In this document: positions 13,005-25,482 of the stretch, one piece after another
Position numbering within the stretch: the stretch's first letter is position 1
Layout: each line of letters begins with the position of its first letter
Program-made: the position numbers and the translations under genes
Assembly: GCA_023653785.1 (NCBI GenBank)
Contig: JAMKCH010058492.1
Coordinates: forward strand, 37,741-101,740
Origin: Ophioderma brevispina
Lineage: Eukaryota; Echinodermata; Ophiuroidea; Amphilepidida; Ophiodermatidae
Length of the DNA stretch: 64,000 nucleotides
Direction: 5' to 3'
The notes under the pieces: model-generated
What the model was told of the DNA's origin: nothing
The model's input: only the letters and a program-made list of their open reading frames with translations
Databases searched by the model: none

Positions 13005-13175
13005 ACAGCAATGTTTTGTAAACATGTTAGGGCCTGGTATCTTGAAATAGGTCGGCCTGACTTACACACTGGGCAATTGTATCTGTTAGAGTTTTAAACT
13101 ATGGGCCATAACGTTTCGCAGGATGTATTCGCAGGCACAAAGAAGTACGTAGGATGTTAACTGGTCTATTAACAA
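13005..13175 (+). repeat. Direct repeat copy 2 inside the 5.2-kb element
   Basis: Second copy of the segment at 11045-11240, same orientation, about 1.95 kb downstream and slightly shorter. No coding potential is seen in either. Confidence 0.85.
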
Positions 13176-13520
13176 GTCGTTTTTGTTTTATGATTATTCT
13201 TATGTAAAACTAATATATAATTTATCGTCAGATTTACGGCTGCTCAGCCCGGTGACTCCGGACATGTTTTTCCCGATAATGTCGCACTGACAATAATATG
13301 TTCAAACACAATCGTGTTTGTTCCCATATACATAATGCTTGTCCTAATTACTAATCATTGTGTGAATAACCAAACTCAAATCATCGAAGTCCTCATAAGA
13401 AAATCACACACACAAACTTGTATAAAGTACAATCCGGAATTTTTGTTATACAACAACAAACATACAACGGTATCCGATTCGTCTCTACTAGCTTTTTGGA
13501 ATTAACCCGTCGTCTTACCA

Positions 13521-13577
13521 GGGGGTGGTGGGGGGGGGGGGGGGGGGGGGGGGGGGTGGGGGGGGGGGGGGTGGTGT
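13521..13577 (+). repeat. Poly-G tract, about 50 bp
   Basis: Nearly pure G interrupted only by a few T bases. Such a tract can form G-quadruplexes and is a frequent site of assembly length error. Confidence 0.9.
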
Positions 13578-14510
13578 TGCCACCCCCCTACTGAACTTTG
13601 CTCCGGTGCGCTAAAAAATGCCAAATTTTGCGTAAAAAGCTTCCGGGTATCGTTACTACCATCCTTTCCGGTCATTTAGCGAAAAAATGTAAGGTATCAC
13701 CTCACCGGGGTTAAGTGACGCCGTCAAAGAATATTTTGTAGTACATTTTTTAAATTATTATCATAAAAATATTAAAAAAAACTCTATATTTATTAAAACT
13801 AGTCAATTGCCCATCATTTGAGCTGAAAACCGCATGAAAACCGATATTCCTACGGTTTTTTAGCGCAAAATCGGATTTTCGCCTATTTTCCGGTGGAAAA
13901 TGCCACTGCCGACCTCGCTGACTTTATGACGTCCATTGTGACGCCATACTAGGTAGTGTACTTATTTTGGTATCAATATGGAAAGAGAGGAGGACCATAG
14001 CAATAATCCAATTGGTATCAAAATCATTGGCATCGGGTGCTTTATAAATATTTAATAAAATATAAATAAAAACGAAATTCTAAATCTCGTAACGAGGGGA
14101 TAACCACCTCACCCCCTTGGTAGAAATCGTGTTTCAAAAAGGCTTGGTAAGACTAGGGTTAAAATCGTTTAGGTTACTATCTTTAGTTCTAGATGCTTAT
14201 TTTAAATCACCTCACAAAAAAAAATAAACATTTTTTAATCTCGCGTCAGCCTTTAACAATGTTATGGGTATCTCGCGGGGCACGTGAGTGAATTGCCCTG
14301 TTGTGGAATGAAACAGCTTTTAAAAACCATGTACTGTCTGAATGAATATAAACCATAAATATTAATCTCATGTACGGTTCATTGTAACTATATCATTTTT
14401 TTTTCATGCCCGTAAAAGGGGTACTTTAATTGTGGTTAATTTTTTTCAGCACCTAGTACAAAAAAACAATAAGCATGACATAACCATTTACAATGTACAC
14501 TCTACAAAAA

Positions 14511-14543
14511 GAAATTTAGACATTTTTTTTTTGTCTAAATTTC
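14511..14543. repeat. Hairpin with 12-bp perfect arms
   Basis: GAAATTTAGACA is followed by a T run and then TGTCTAAATTTC. The structure resembles an intrinsic terminator in form only; in this eukaryotic setting it is simply an inverted repeat. Confidence 0.8.
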
Positions 14544-15349
14544 GTTTTTATACAGTCAATACATCTAATTAACGAAACTTCAATTATTACTGGGCAAAAA
14601 CTATTCCTATCTTAGAAAGGTTACCATTTCTTTCTTTCAACGTGATACCATAGTCTATCGTGTTTTGAGTCATACTTTGGTCAACTTTCAATAAAAGACA
14701 TCCAATTTTTTAAATCGGCCAATAGAACTTGTTAATATTTCTTGAACCCAGCATTTAATAGATAAAATGCTTGACCAATAATAGAACATATTTAAAAATG
14801 TGGATTCATGATATAAATACCAAGACATCCAGATTACAATGATGGCCTCGGGAAATCGTACATCACTTCGAGGCCCAATTACCATCATTGGCAACGGCAA
14901 TCATCGTATCATTGTCCTCTTTGTGTGACCCATGAATGGGCCAGAATCACCCGACCAAAGTATCGTCACGGTGTCGGTGTTGATCGATCGCACCAACTTC
15001 TATACCTTGCAATTTACACTAACATACACATGACAATATGCCTATTATCCTATAGCTTGGCCAAACCAATGAACGTTTTTTTGGAAGTACTGTCGAGGAG
15101 GCCCACTGCTCTCTGTTCCTGTTGGCCAAAACTGATATTCGTCTCAGCCCCAAACAACCCCGCATGAGTGATACATTACACGGTCGAGTTGGCACGCGAT
15201 CGATCGAGGTTGTACTCACTCGACGTCGAGTTTGGCATAAGACGGTCGAGATGGTTATCGGTCGAGCTGGTATGACTGTCGACTTGGTTGTCCGTCGAGT
15301 TGGATGGCCGTCGAGTTGGTATCGGTCGAGTTTGCAAGCCGTCGAAGTG

Positions 15350-17380
15350 ACTGACATTCATTCCAGATCACTCAAGATTGCATAAAATTCCTAATTTACC
15401 TCGTCCGTAGTTGAAAGGTTAAAAATAGGGCAAGGAATTGGACTATACCATGTTAATTAAGAGGGGGAATCAGTAAAAAAGTAGCTAAATGGTTGATGTT
15501 TTTAATCAAGCAAAGGGCAGTCACTTTTAAACTTATCCTCTTTGTAACACACAAAGAATAATACCCCCACAATAAGTGCCTACACTGCCTTACACCCCTC
15601 AGTAATATAGTCGTTTTGGATCGACCAAATTAGAAATTCCGGTGACCTGTCCGTGTTTCCTGTAATTTGTTACAAAATTAAGATTGGTAAAATAGAAGAA
15701 AAGTAAAGGTCGCATAATTTTTGCTTCTCAGTTGTCAGTGATTTAATCCAGCAAAGTGAAAGTGCTAGACTTGTGGAAAGGTAATGCCTTCTTTTGTTGC
15801 TCACAGCTGCAAGCGAAGCGAACGTCGTGAAATGACTGAGCATGGAAGAATGATGATTCGGAGTCTGAGAATGATTTGATTCCAGATCAAGAGATTCCTT
15901 CAATTCCATTTCATCATGAATTGATTCAATGATTGCAATTCATTCATGATTCTGCTATAGCTCCACTCAGAGTTGCTTTATAATGTTGCATGATTCATTC
16001 TGTCATTCAGAAATATGATCAATGAATGTAAGTCCTGTAAAATGTGGTACTAGCTAGTAATGAATAATGATAAGATGAAGTTCACTCTCATGATCTGCAA
16101 CAGATCGAATCTGTGTGTATACGTTTAGCATGTTAGTTCATATAGTTAGGGGTTATTTCATATACTATTTTGGTATTTGTTTTATGCCCTCGGTCACGCC
16201 CTCGGGCCATAACTTGTTCATACCCAAAATACTATGAATGAACCCCGTTCATGTAATAGATGATGTGACCTAGGCTAGGCTATGACTCACTTTACATTCA
16301 GGACGCCCTCATGTTGTTTCTGGCAGGCAAATATTACAGTATTTTCGCTTCTGCTTTGACAACCACATAAAATCTGGTTTAAAATTTACTTGCAAGAAGC
16401 AGAACCTTTCCTTCCTGTCTAAATTGGTCACAAATTCAGCTGGTAGCATGAGCTTATGTGCTTGATAATAAAGTTAGTATGATTAATTCGAAACAAAAGT
16501 TTCAGCAAAAAAATTTCCCTCCCCTGCAAAGTATAGGACCTAGTTGCTTTTGCCTTGCAGTTTCTTCTTACAGCATCTTACACAACCAACCTGGGCGCCA
16601 TACACAAAACAAATGTCAACAATCATTTTTTTTTTTTTTATTTATTCTATACAGACGTTTTTGCTACTATTACTTACAAAATGAAATCATATCAAATTTG
16701 ATTTTTGACAACTTTCGGCGTTCGTCACGGCGCCATGTATAAACGGTTATTTCACACATATTCATCATGGTCATGTGATGCGTATTAACCAATCTCGTAC
16801 ACGCCGAACAATACGAGTATACATTAATGGGATATACCACAGAGGAAGGTGTACTGGTGTACCGGTAATACCTTGAAACCCCACTGTATACATCGCCCCA
16901 TTAGGCCAATGAAAGTCAATGTTATGTTTTTCCCTGTAACATTTTTGCAATCATAATGAGGCCAACTATTTCATTATTCATTATGCGTAATTTTTAAGTA
17001 ACAGCAATATCCACCAACCTTCCAGCATGCTCTATCAAGTACAATATTGTTTCAAACCATCACCCTACATTTAACATGATTTTGCAAAGTTTGTTCTTTT
17101 GTTTAAAATCTACTAAATCACATTCACAAGAATATACAAGAGGAAAACCTTGAATATTTTTTAAAAATACCAAAATAATGAAACTTTTTAGAGATTTCAG
17201 CATCTCGAATGCGGGTAGAAATCATAACGCGGGGGGTTACGGAAACATAACATCGACTTTCATACGCCTTAGCAGTGTAGACACCAGATGCCATTTGTTA
17301 ACATGCCTCAGTTTCCTAAATATACAATAAATATGAGCCCGACTTACCTAGAATAACATAGACTGATTACCATTAAATGT
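15350..17380. other. Intergenic, with a 98-bp foldback
   Basis: No gene recognised. At 16149-16246 an inverted repeat starts GGGGTTATTTCATA and ends TATGAATGAACCCC, with inner arms ATGCCCTCGG and CCCTCGGGCCAT. It is a small imperfect palindromic element. 15880-16030 is rich in GATT/CATTCA words without clear periodicity. A T run lies at 16627-16641. Confidence 0.6.
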
Positions 17381-19156
17381 AATATTAGCACATTTTTTGA
17401 AGAGCGCCCCAATTTTTCAAAAATTTTGAGAGTTGTACACGGTTGCATTGGTAAAACTGGCTATAAACTATACCCATGAATGGTTAAGCTCGAAAATGTC
17501 CATGTGTCCAACGAAGGAATTTTGTAATATATAATGCGTTGGCAGCCGCATGATTTTATCCGGTCTTCTCTCGATTTATTTCTTTCTTTCTTTCTTTCTT
17601 TCTTTCTTTATTCTTTCTTCTTTCTTTGTACCTTGCTTCAACAATGCTACTATCCAAACGGCTGGGCTGATATTTACCAAAATTGGTCAGAAGAACACTG
17701 ACCCAAGTTAGCACCAGGGGTGGAAATATTTTGACCGTTGACCTCTCGTAGGGGTCAATAGAGGTCAAAAACTAAAAATCTTGAGGCCTACTCTTCTACA
17801 GATTAGGTGCGTACGTACGAAAATTCCACATGAGCTCGTCTTGGTCAGTGTATAAAGCTTGTACACAGAATTAATATCGGAACTCATTTAAAATTCAAAA
17901 TGGCGCCGTTTATTTAATATGCAAAATTGCTATATCGCAAAATCGATACAACCTGGAGAGGTGAGGTCTGCGCAAAAGTTGCGATAATGTCGAGACGAAT
18001 CCCGTGACAGAATATTGGCCATAGGGGTCACGTCCACGATATGCAAATGAGTAATTTAATATGCAAAAACGCTATAAAACTCATTAATAACCAAAAAGTA
18101 GTATTATGTCGAATGTGTTCACAAGAAACCACTGGAAAAATGCTCTATTACTTATGTGCACATTTTGGGATCAAAAAGGTAAAATGGGTGGTCAGCTAGG
18201 GGTCAAATATTAAAAGAAGCTTAATGACCTAAAATAGCTATGTCATCTTGTAGGCATCAATGAAAGTGAAAAAGAGTCACACAGTGACCGCGCTCTGTGA
18301 GCCATCGGTAAGGGTTCAAAGGTCAAAATACACAAAATATCAAGGGCTTATATTGCTAGAATACCTATGTCATCTGGTAGGGCTCAAGTTCCCACTCAAC
18401 GACCGATGAAACTAGTTACATGGTAATTGTTTACCCAACTGCCCATCTGGGAAAACTTGATTATTGCTGATTACCTACTGTTCATTGAAGTCTTTGTGTA
18501 CTTCCACATCAACCTGACGGGCATAGTATCCTTGGAATCGGTCTAGTTTTTTTTTAATTATGTACTTAGATAAATTATAAATTTTATATGCTAATTTTGT
18601 ATAAGTTTAACTCATTACAAAGTGAGTAATGAATCATAAATCAGTGCTAACTCTTTGGGACCTCTAACAATAGATTGGGGGTCAAAGGTCACATGGACAG
18701 TGCAAGTAGTAACCGAATGATTCCCGTGCTTTCTCAAAAGAACAATCGATGCATAGTTAGAATAATTATTTATCGGGATCCCGATAAAAATTCAACGGCT
18801 GCGTGAAAAGGGACTTCCAATGTGTAAAAGAGCCGGGAAATAGCGCCATGTACCTGTTACGCTCATCCATTAGTTGTGTATTGGTTCAGGAAAGTCAAGT
18901 TAGAGGGTATTTTCTCGAGGTGGCACATTTCATCGTGGACGAGCATACATACATTTCCAGCTCTGCCGTAAAGTCCAAGCTGGGATTCCCAATTCTTAAT
19001 ATTAAAAATCACCTTATTTTATGATAAATAACACATTTTTTTTTAGCATTTTCGTTTGAGGTATAGTTTCCTAGACACTTACCAAACGTAACTGTGCAAA
19101 AATATGCAATTTTGAAATGGGGGGCGCTCTTCAAACAAATGTACGAATTATTGCTT
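17381..19156. mobile_element. Inverted-repeat DNA element, long copy (family 2)
   Basis: The left end (17381-17475: TTAGCACATTTTTTGAAGAG, then CGCCCC, then TTGGTAAAACTGG) is matched in inverse by 19065-19156, whose minus strand reads ACATTTGTTTGAAGAGCGCC and later GTTTGGTAAGTGTC. The interior holds a CTTT microsatellite (17577-17625) and diverged copies of a low-complexity segment with AGGGGTCA and AGGTCAAA words. No transposase is seen. A shorter relative lies at 45423-46246. Confidence 0.6.
17577..17625 (+). repeat. CTTT microsatellite
   Basis: Eight or so CTTT units followed by irregular TTCTTTC units. Confidence 0.9.
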
Positions 19157-22122
19157 TAATCCTATAGCATCCTTAGCAGGGGTCGCACTAGGTTGTCGTT
19201 TTGGTTGTCCAGGACGCTCGTTTTGTCGTTTTCGGACGATTAAAATAAAATTTTGTGAGCTAACGGTCCAAGCGGGACGCGCAAAAAAATCCCCGAAAAA
19301 AGACTCCTGACTTTCATCAAAAAAAGTTAAAATTGACATTTTACAAGTTTACACTCAGAAAATGATCAAAAATTCCCATGATGAATTTGTCATTTTCGCG
19401 TTGCATAAATCCCGAAATTTACAGTTACTGTTTTTCATTTCTTATTCGCATAAGTGAAAGTCATAAACATGATGAAAGGGGGAAATCCCCCGCCACTATT
19501 GTCCTCCGGCGATTGTCATGCAGGCCTACAAATACACGGACCGTCGGTCCCAGGAAACTCTCAGGCCGAAGAAAAATTTTAAGCGGGGGAAAATATTGGA
19601 AAAAAAAATAAGCTTCAAACTAAAAGATTATAGTTCAAAATGAACGTTGTCTTGTGCATCAATGAGTTCCAAAAAAAATGATTAGTTTGTGATCAAACGT
19701 CAGTCTTCGGAAGCAGTCCGCATGCTGATAGCATTTGAATAACAATATAGTCCTAAACCCCAAGAGTTACCTGGCTATTTGCGTAAATGTCGGCCAGTCT
19801 GAGCAAATTGTAGGAGTTGTGGTTTAAAAAAAACATCGGGGAAAACATCAGTCTTCAGTATATTATTAGTTTTTATTAGAATGTGTTGCCTTTTCATTGA
19901 CATCAGCAAACTTCCCAAATCAAGTGTACTCAACCCCAGATCAGCTGGTCCCGCTATCCCAATGATTTAACATTTTGCGAACTGCCTACTTTCAGCAGCA
20001 TGGTCGAACAAGGTCAGCCTTTTTTTTTTCAATTTCAAAAGTAGAACAGAGATACAGGTATATCATATCCCTCCTCGCGGTCTTTCAACAAGTGTATAAA
20101 GCAGAATATTGATCATTAATCGCAATGCCAACATATTGGGGCCTATTAATATTACTTCAAATAAAGTTTCTTTCTTGGCCGGTCCCTCTCGAACAGTAGC
20201 TCATATCTTTATTTTTCATCATTAACCCGTGAAGTGAGTTTCTGCTTGAGAAATTCATTCAAAGTTTTCATCAAAATGATAATTCCAAACCTCCCCAATT
20301 TTTCTTGAAATATAAAACATACATATTGAGCCATTTTATTTATCCAAATTCTACTTAATCATGTTTATGTGCATATCGTTTTTTTTTTAAAACATAAAAG
20401 ATCCATAAAATCAGTACCTCCATGATTAAATGTTATCACCTCAAATAGTTAAATTCGACTCAAGATTTTCAAATATTATTTTTTTGTGTGTCATATATGA
20501 CCAAAAATTAGTAACTAGAACTATAGATAGCAACCTAAAATGCACAATTCCGAAATTTGAGATGAATCGGATTTTGCGTTTTGATGCAGTACCATTTATG
20601 TGTAGCATTACGTCCCATAGATACTGTGTATAACAAAAATTCCGGATCCTGAATTTGATACAAAGTTGTGATGTTCTATATAGAAATTCGATTTAACTTA
20701 GCATTTCACACAGTGATTAGTATATGGACAAGCATTATTTACATGCAAAAACACGATTATTTTTGGAATGAGGGCGCCCTCCTCAGGAAATCTCTGGTCG
20801 GCCTTTAAATGTAACCACTAGCCTTGTAATCAATAATGTGGAGCCTGTCAAAACTGTAACCATGGTAAACAACAACGCATAATACCCACTGACCTAAGGT
20901 TCACCTCCCAGGGCGGCAGGTGGCTCACCCTTGGCACTATCCCCTTTCTGATACTGGGTGTATTTAGAAAGCATCTGGTGGCCAGAACTGGTGGTGATGG
21001 GAGGGGGTGGTGGGTTGTAGAATTCTGATAGTTTTTATTTTAATTTAATGGGAGGGGAGGGGAGCTTTGAGAAACAACGTTCTTGTTTGAACAATATTTT
21101 AGTGGACAATGATTTTTTTCTAATTCAAAAAAAAACAGCAGAAAGTCAAGTGTAGTTGTCTTTGGTCTTGTTTGGCATTTTATTAAAGAAAAATAATATT
21201 GTCATTTTACAATAAAATACACTGTTCCAACTTAATATGTACAATTAATTGACTAAACATTACATGTATACCTTTTTTGTCTACGTTTCCAACTGACATT
21301 TTTAACTACAGCTTTGAATCATGCATTATTATAGTAAATATTTCTATATGTTTGTAAATTAATGGCCTTAAAATTTACACAAAAAAGGTTCAAAAACAGG
21401 CCGTATGGACTTCGCGCTACGCGCGACAGAAAATTTTGTCCATTACTATTAAAGGTCCCGAAAGATGGATAAATAAAAACATTTTTTTGTAGGCCTGGAG
21501 CAGGTCAGCCTATGGCAGCTATATTGGACTGCTACAGTATTGCATTGTTAGTGATTGAATGAAGATGACCCTTGCAAATTTTTGAAACCATAAAAAATGT
21601 GGACCCCCAGAATTTGCGATTGACCCCAAAATTTGCATTCCGGGTTCTTAAGGGGTCCACTGGACCCCTTATTTCAAAACTTAGTGCTAAACCTGATCCT
21701 TAAACATTTGTTTCCAATGCTCCATTAATCAAGGAAAAACCAAGAGAACTTGGAAATTGTGCATCAGATATTTAGAAGTGTTTCTGTGTTCTGTAGACAT
21801 TGAGAACAAAGGAAGATGTCAAGAGTAGTTTCTCACCCAATCAATATTGCCATTATGGGATACCTATGAAGCAGGCGCGGATCTAGGGAGGGGGCGCGCG
21901 CCTCCCGTAATTCTGCAAAATCTTGCAAATCAGCCCATTTGAGCTATTTTGGCAATTTCAGCCTTTCAGCCACCGGTAATTGTGACGTTTTCAAATCCTG
22001 GATCCGCCCCTGAATGGGAGGTCAATCATTGTTGTTTTATGTTTTGGCGTGCAAGACTGAGTGCACACACAATTGCACTTATACATTGCCCAGTAATTAC
22101 AGTCTTTGTATTCCAAGTAGAA

Positions 22123-22148
22123 GGGGGGGGGGGGGGGGGGGGGGGGGG
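22123..22148 (+). repeat. Poly-G tract, 26 bp
   Basis: An uninterrupted run of G bases after CCAAGTAGAA, able to form G-quadruplexes. Confidence 0.95.
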
Positions 22149-22906
22149 TGCACTCCTTCAAATGAAAGTAACAGTAAAATGATGTCAACAAACATGCTGC
22201 TCTGCAATCCTATGTCTGTCCGTGTGTCTGAGGGTTTGTATGAGCAAAGCTGAGACACACATTCGATGGGTGGACAATCTCTTCAGCCTCAGGTCCATCA
22301 TGTCCATGGGTCTTGCTAAAAACTCCAGAACAGTACAGCACAGCCACAGCACAGTCGAGCTGATTGTTAGGTAGATTTGAAGTAGCATTACTACAGTCTC
22401 CTCAATAAATCGTGGCCAGCGTGAACACTTGGTACGCACATAAAATTTATAAAAATACATCGAGTTGGGCGGCCCCACTAGGAAGATTCATATTCTGCTA
22501 TAGTCCCACAGGACTCTAGTATTGTCCCAATATGTGACTTCAGGCAGTGTTATCTTTTACTTTTGTATGTTGCCGTTATTTTTTCATTAAGATTTAAACC
22601 ACAAAATGCACTTCTTATACTGCTAAAATTACCCTGCATGTGTTCTCCTTACAACATAATAGAAACATTTGTTCGAATATTCTAACTTACATCCACTGTT
22701 ATAAGCCTTAAGGTACCAGAAATGGGCGAAAGTTACACCAAGATGACCGGTTAATCCTTGCTATTAGGCATCCTCAGTGAAAAAACTTAATCCGATCTGG
22801 AAGCTTAAGTCTTTGCAAGTGCAGTCGACTGGCGAGAAACTAATTTACATATCCATCGTCGAATTTTTCTGCAACGCAGGCCCGCCTGAATTTATAATCT
22901 CCCGGT

Positions 22907-22941
22907 CTCTATCCGTCAACTGGTGCAGTTGACGGATAGAG
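22907..22941. repeat. Hairpin with 16-bp perfect arms and 3-nt loop
   Basis: CTCTATCCGTCAACTG, loop GTG, then the exact reverse complement CAGTTGACGGATAGAG. Its conservation without a mismatch stands out in this noisy sequence. Confidence 0.9.
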
Positions 22942-23685
22942 TTTCTCGATCAATAGAACATGGATATTGTGAATAATTATTGCACGCTTTCATCACTTCC
23001 AGAGAAAATGAGGTGAAACTTTTGCTTCATCAACACTCAATGGGAATTTCATTGACATCGACTTCCTATGTCAGTGTGTGGTACCCTTATGAAGTATATA
23101 TGGGTACCTATTGGGACTAGACTGCCACCACATCCATCAACATGCAATTTATTCCATTGAGGCTGCCAAATTCATGGGTGGTGGCTGGTGGCACAATACA
23201 AAATTATTTCCTATTTGATTTTGTTGTCCCCTAATCAATGCTTATAAGGGGGATTTTGTCATAGAAAAATCTGTCGTTGTTGTCGGCGTCTGTTCGTCTG
23301 TCTCCGTCTGTAACTTGTAAGGCCGTGAGAATTAAAGTTTTAGATTTGCATCCAGATATTTTTCAAATGAAATAGCATGAGGCTGTATTTCATATTCATA
23401 AAATGTATTTTCACTCATTGATTTGTAAGTTGTGAGAGTTTGTGATTTTCCAGAGCTGAAGGACTGATCACATTATAGAAATGTGTCATGTTCAGGGTCA
23501 TACTATTGTATCCCTTTGCAGCTGTTTGAATAATGATTTGATTTCAACTTGATTTCTTGTGATGAAGAGAATTTATGCAAATAATTAACTTTTTAATGAA
23601 ATTTTTCGGCAGATGCAAATAATGCAAATTTATCTAAAAATTTATCTAAAACTTTCATTCTCTTGGCCTATCAGCCATACCCCTT

Positions 23686-24163
23686 GTGGGAGAGCGTGGC
23701 CTAGCGGTTAGGGTGCTTGCCTCTGGCGCAAATTTACCATCAAAATTCCCGGGTTCGAATCCCGGTGGGGTCGTGGCACTTGCTGGGATTTATTCGGGTA
23801 CTATTCTGGATTTGATCTGTACACCAGCTATTGATTAAATACAGAATACCGCTCTCCTCCATGGTTCACTTGGAATTGGGCAAATGGATCATGAAAGCAT
23901 CCCGTCCTTCGGAGGGGATGTTAAGCCGGCGGTCCCGTGTACAGAGAGTCACAACTGTACATGTACATCGCAGTCAGTGTCGAATAAGAGTAGGGTGAAA
24001 ACCCCTGACTGTTCCCAATACGCCCCAGCCTCAAATAGCGGGCCATGTTAGGAGCGTCCGTATCATGGATACACGCGGCCCCGGATCAGCACACTAGTTG
24101 AACAAATCCTGACACCACCACAAGCCATTACCAATGACTTGTGGATACGAGCAAACAAACAAA
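23686..24163 (+). mobile_element. tRNA-derived SINE with intact target-site duplication
   Basis: The head is tRNA-like. A box-A-like segment GTGGCCTAGCGGTTAGGGTG (23698-23717) is followed by a perfect box-B-like GGGTTCGAATCCC (23752-23764), the internal RNA polymerase III promoter of tRNA genes. A tRNA-unrelated body follows, with the conserved-looking word GGATGTTAAGCCGGCGGTCC. The tail is a short CAAA repeat. The element is flanked by identical 13-bp direct repeats AGCCATACCCCTT at 23673-23685 and 24164-24176, the signature of LINE-mediated retroposition. The perfect duplication suggests a fairly recent insertion. I do not assign a named SINE family. Confidence 0.9.
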
Positions 24164-24176
24164 AGCCATACCCCTT

Positions 24177-25128
24177 ATCCAGTCTAGATCTAACATCGGG
24201 GTTTGTCTTCACCCCTTGTTGGGAGTACGGAATTTGTTATTTTTACAGAAGGTTACAATGTATTTGGTCTACGCCCCACAATCTTACAGCTGCACAGATG
24301 GAATCTGTGTTATTAGGATATAACCCACTAACACAGAGGAAAGTGTATTGAAAACCACTGCACACACCATCTCCATCTCTTTCGGAATCATATGTTTCAA
24401 TTTTTCATCTTGATAGAATGGCCTTCATTCCAAAACCATGTCTGTAAAGTTTTGCGCGATATTTCAACCATTTTGAAGTGAGAGCTAAAAACATGATTTT
24501 GTAATCCCCATAGAGTACTCTGTAAAATTAATATTGGTCAACCAAAATGGGGCATATTTTCGCTCATAACATCCAAACCATACATCCTTTAGCCCTAAGA
24601 TTTCACAGGGTAAATGAGAAAAATAGTAGCTTTCTTCTGATACCAAAATTTTGACCACTTCCGGTAAAATCTGGGGTCCCTGGGGACGAGGCTATTAGCG
24701 ATCGGACCATGGACCTTTAAGATTAAGAACTGCAAAGCATACATGAACTGGTGGTCTAAACATGGAGGTATCATACCTCCTTGGTCTAAAGAACTACAAA
24801 AGAGGCACGAATGGGCAGAGCTGGAAAAAAATGCCAAATTTCCCGGGAACACTATCAAAATTTCCCTCCAAGATTGCAAAATTTCCCTTCAATTCTTTTG
24901 TATAAATTTCTTTATGTATGACAAAATTTTCCCTCCAAATAGTAAAATCCCAGTTCCCACACTTTTTCCAGGCTTGCAAATGGGGGACGGGGTCTTGACG
25001 GGTGCACATATGTGTACCCATGCCATTTTAGGTCGTTCAACACAGAGTTCAGCTGTTTACATGAAATAACTTGGTTTTGCCAATTAACCCACCCAAGAAC
25101 TGACAAGCATGGACCTTGAATGAATATC
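24177..25128. other. Intergenic, nothing recognised
   Basis: AT-rich sequence. Words such as AATTTCCC, TTTCCCTCCAA and TTTTTCCAGGC recur here and, diverged, near 42785-42935, so part of it is probably a dispersed repeat. The open frames on both strands at 24595-25069 overlap this repeat and are not convincing. Confidence 0.45.
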
Positions 25129-25482
25129 TTAAAGACACTATCAGTGATTTGAAAAATATTTGAAATTTGCAGGAATAGCTTCAAAGTGAAGGATAAGTCT
25201 GTAGAATTCTCATAAGTTACCTTTTCCAGCTGTAGAATTGACAGAAAAGGAAGAAAACGGCAGTGTTCCAAGATACAATTCTCCATTCAATTACGTGTTG
25301 TAATAAGTGTCCGTTCGGACAGTAATGACTAAAATCTCCGATTCTGTCCTTATTAGGTTGCTTCTGGTCTTATCATTTGCAGGGCATGTTAGGATACCTG
25401 TACTTGTTGCATACATGCAAAAATCTGATTTTTGATGATTTTTTCGATTTGCTGATTAGCAAATCACTGATAGTGTCTTTAA
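25129..25482. mobile_element. TTAA-flanked MITE A
   Basis: A 354-bp element. It starts TTAAAGACACTATCAGTGAT and ends with the exact inverse ATCACTGATAGTGTCTTTAA, so terminal inverted repeats of about 18 bp abut TTAA at both sides. TTAA target duplications are typical of piggyBac-type elements, although the terminal bases (AGACAC) are not the usual CCC start. Three more copies, each with MITE B inserted inside, lie at 47709-48142, 49494-50231 and 51670-52396. Confidence 0.85.

Larger units (their letters stand above)
10169..15349. mobile_element. 5.2-kb element with inverted ends made of a short tandem motif
   Basis: The left end (10169-10350) starts CACTTCGACGGTTGCAAACT. The right end (15170-15349), read on the minus strand, starts CACTTCGACGGCTTGCAAAC. 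Both arms of about 180 bp are strings of a degenerate 16-bp motif close to CAACTCGACCGATAAC. Subterminal tandem motifs and a CACT start are features of CACTA/EnSpm-type DNA transposons, but I see no matching 3-bp target duplication and no transposase, so that assignment is only a suggestion. The interior contains two direct copies of a segment of about 180 bp (11045-11240 and 13005-13175) and a long G tract. Confidence 0.6.
19157..23672. other. Intergenic, low-complexity tracts and one strong hairpin
   Basis: No gene recognised. A G tract of about 26 bp lies at 22123-22148. A 97-codon minus-strand open frame at 22185-22478 has a hydrophobic centre but no recognisable family. A perfect 16-bp-arm hairpin lies at 22907-22941. 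20920-21060 is G-rich. Confidence 0.5.

Noticed and set aside
14511..14543. Intrinsic-terminator-like hairpin with T run
   Set aside because: The window is eukaryotic; the T run is the loop, not a downstream tail.
22185..22478. 97-codon minus-strand frame with a hydrophobic centre
   Set aside because: Looks somewhat protein-like (MLLQIYLTISSTVLWLCC) but no family is recognisable and no flanking exons are seen, so it is not called as a gene.
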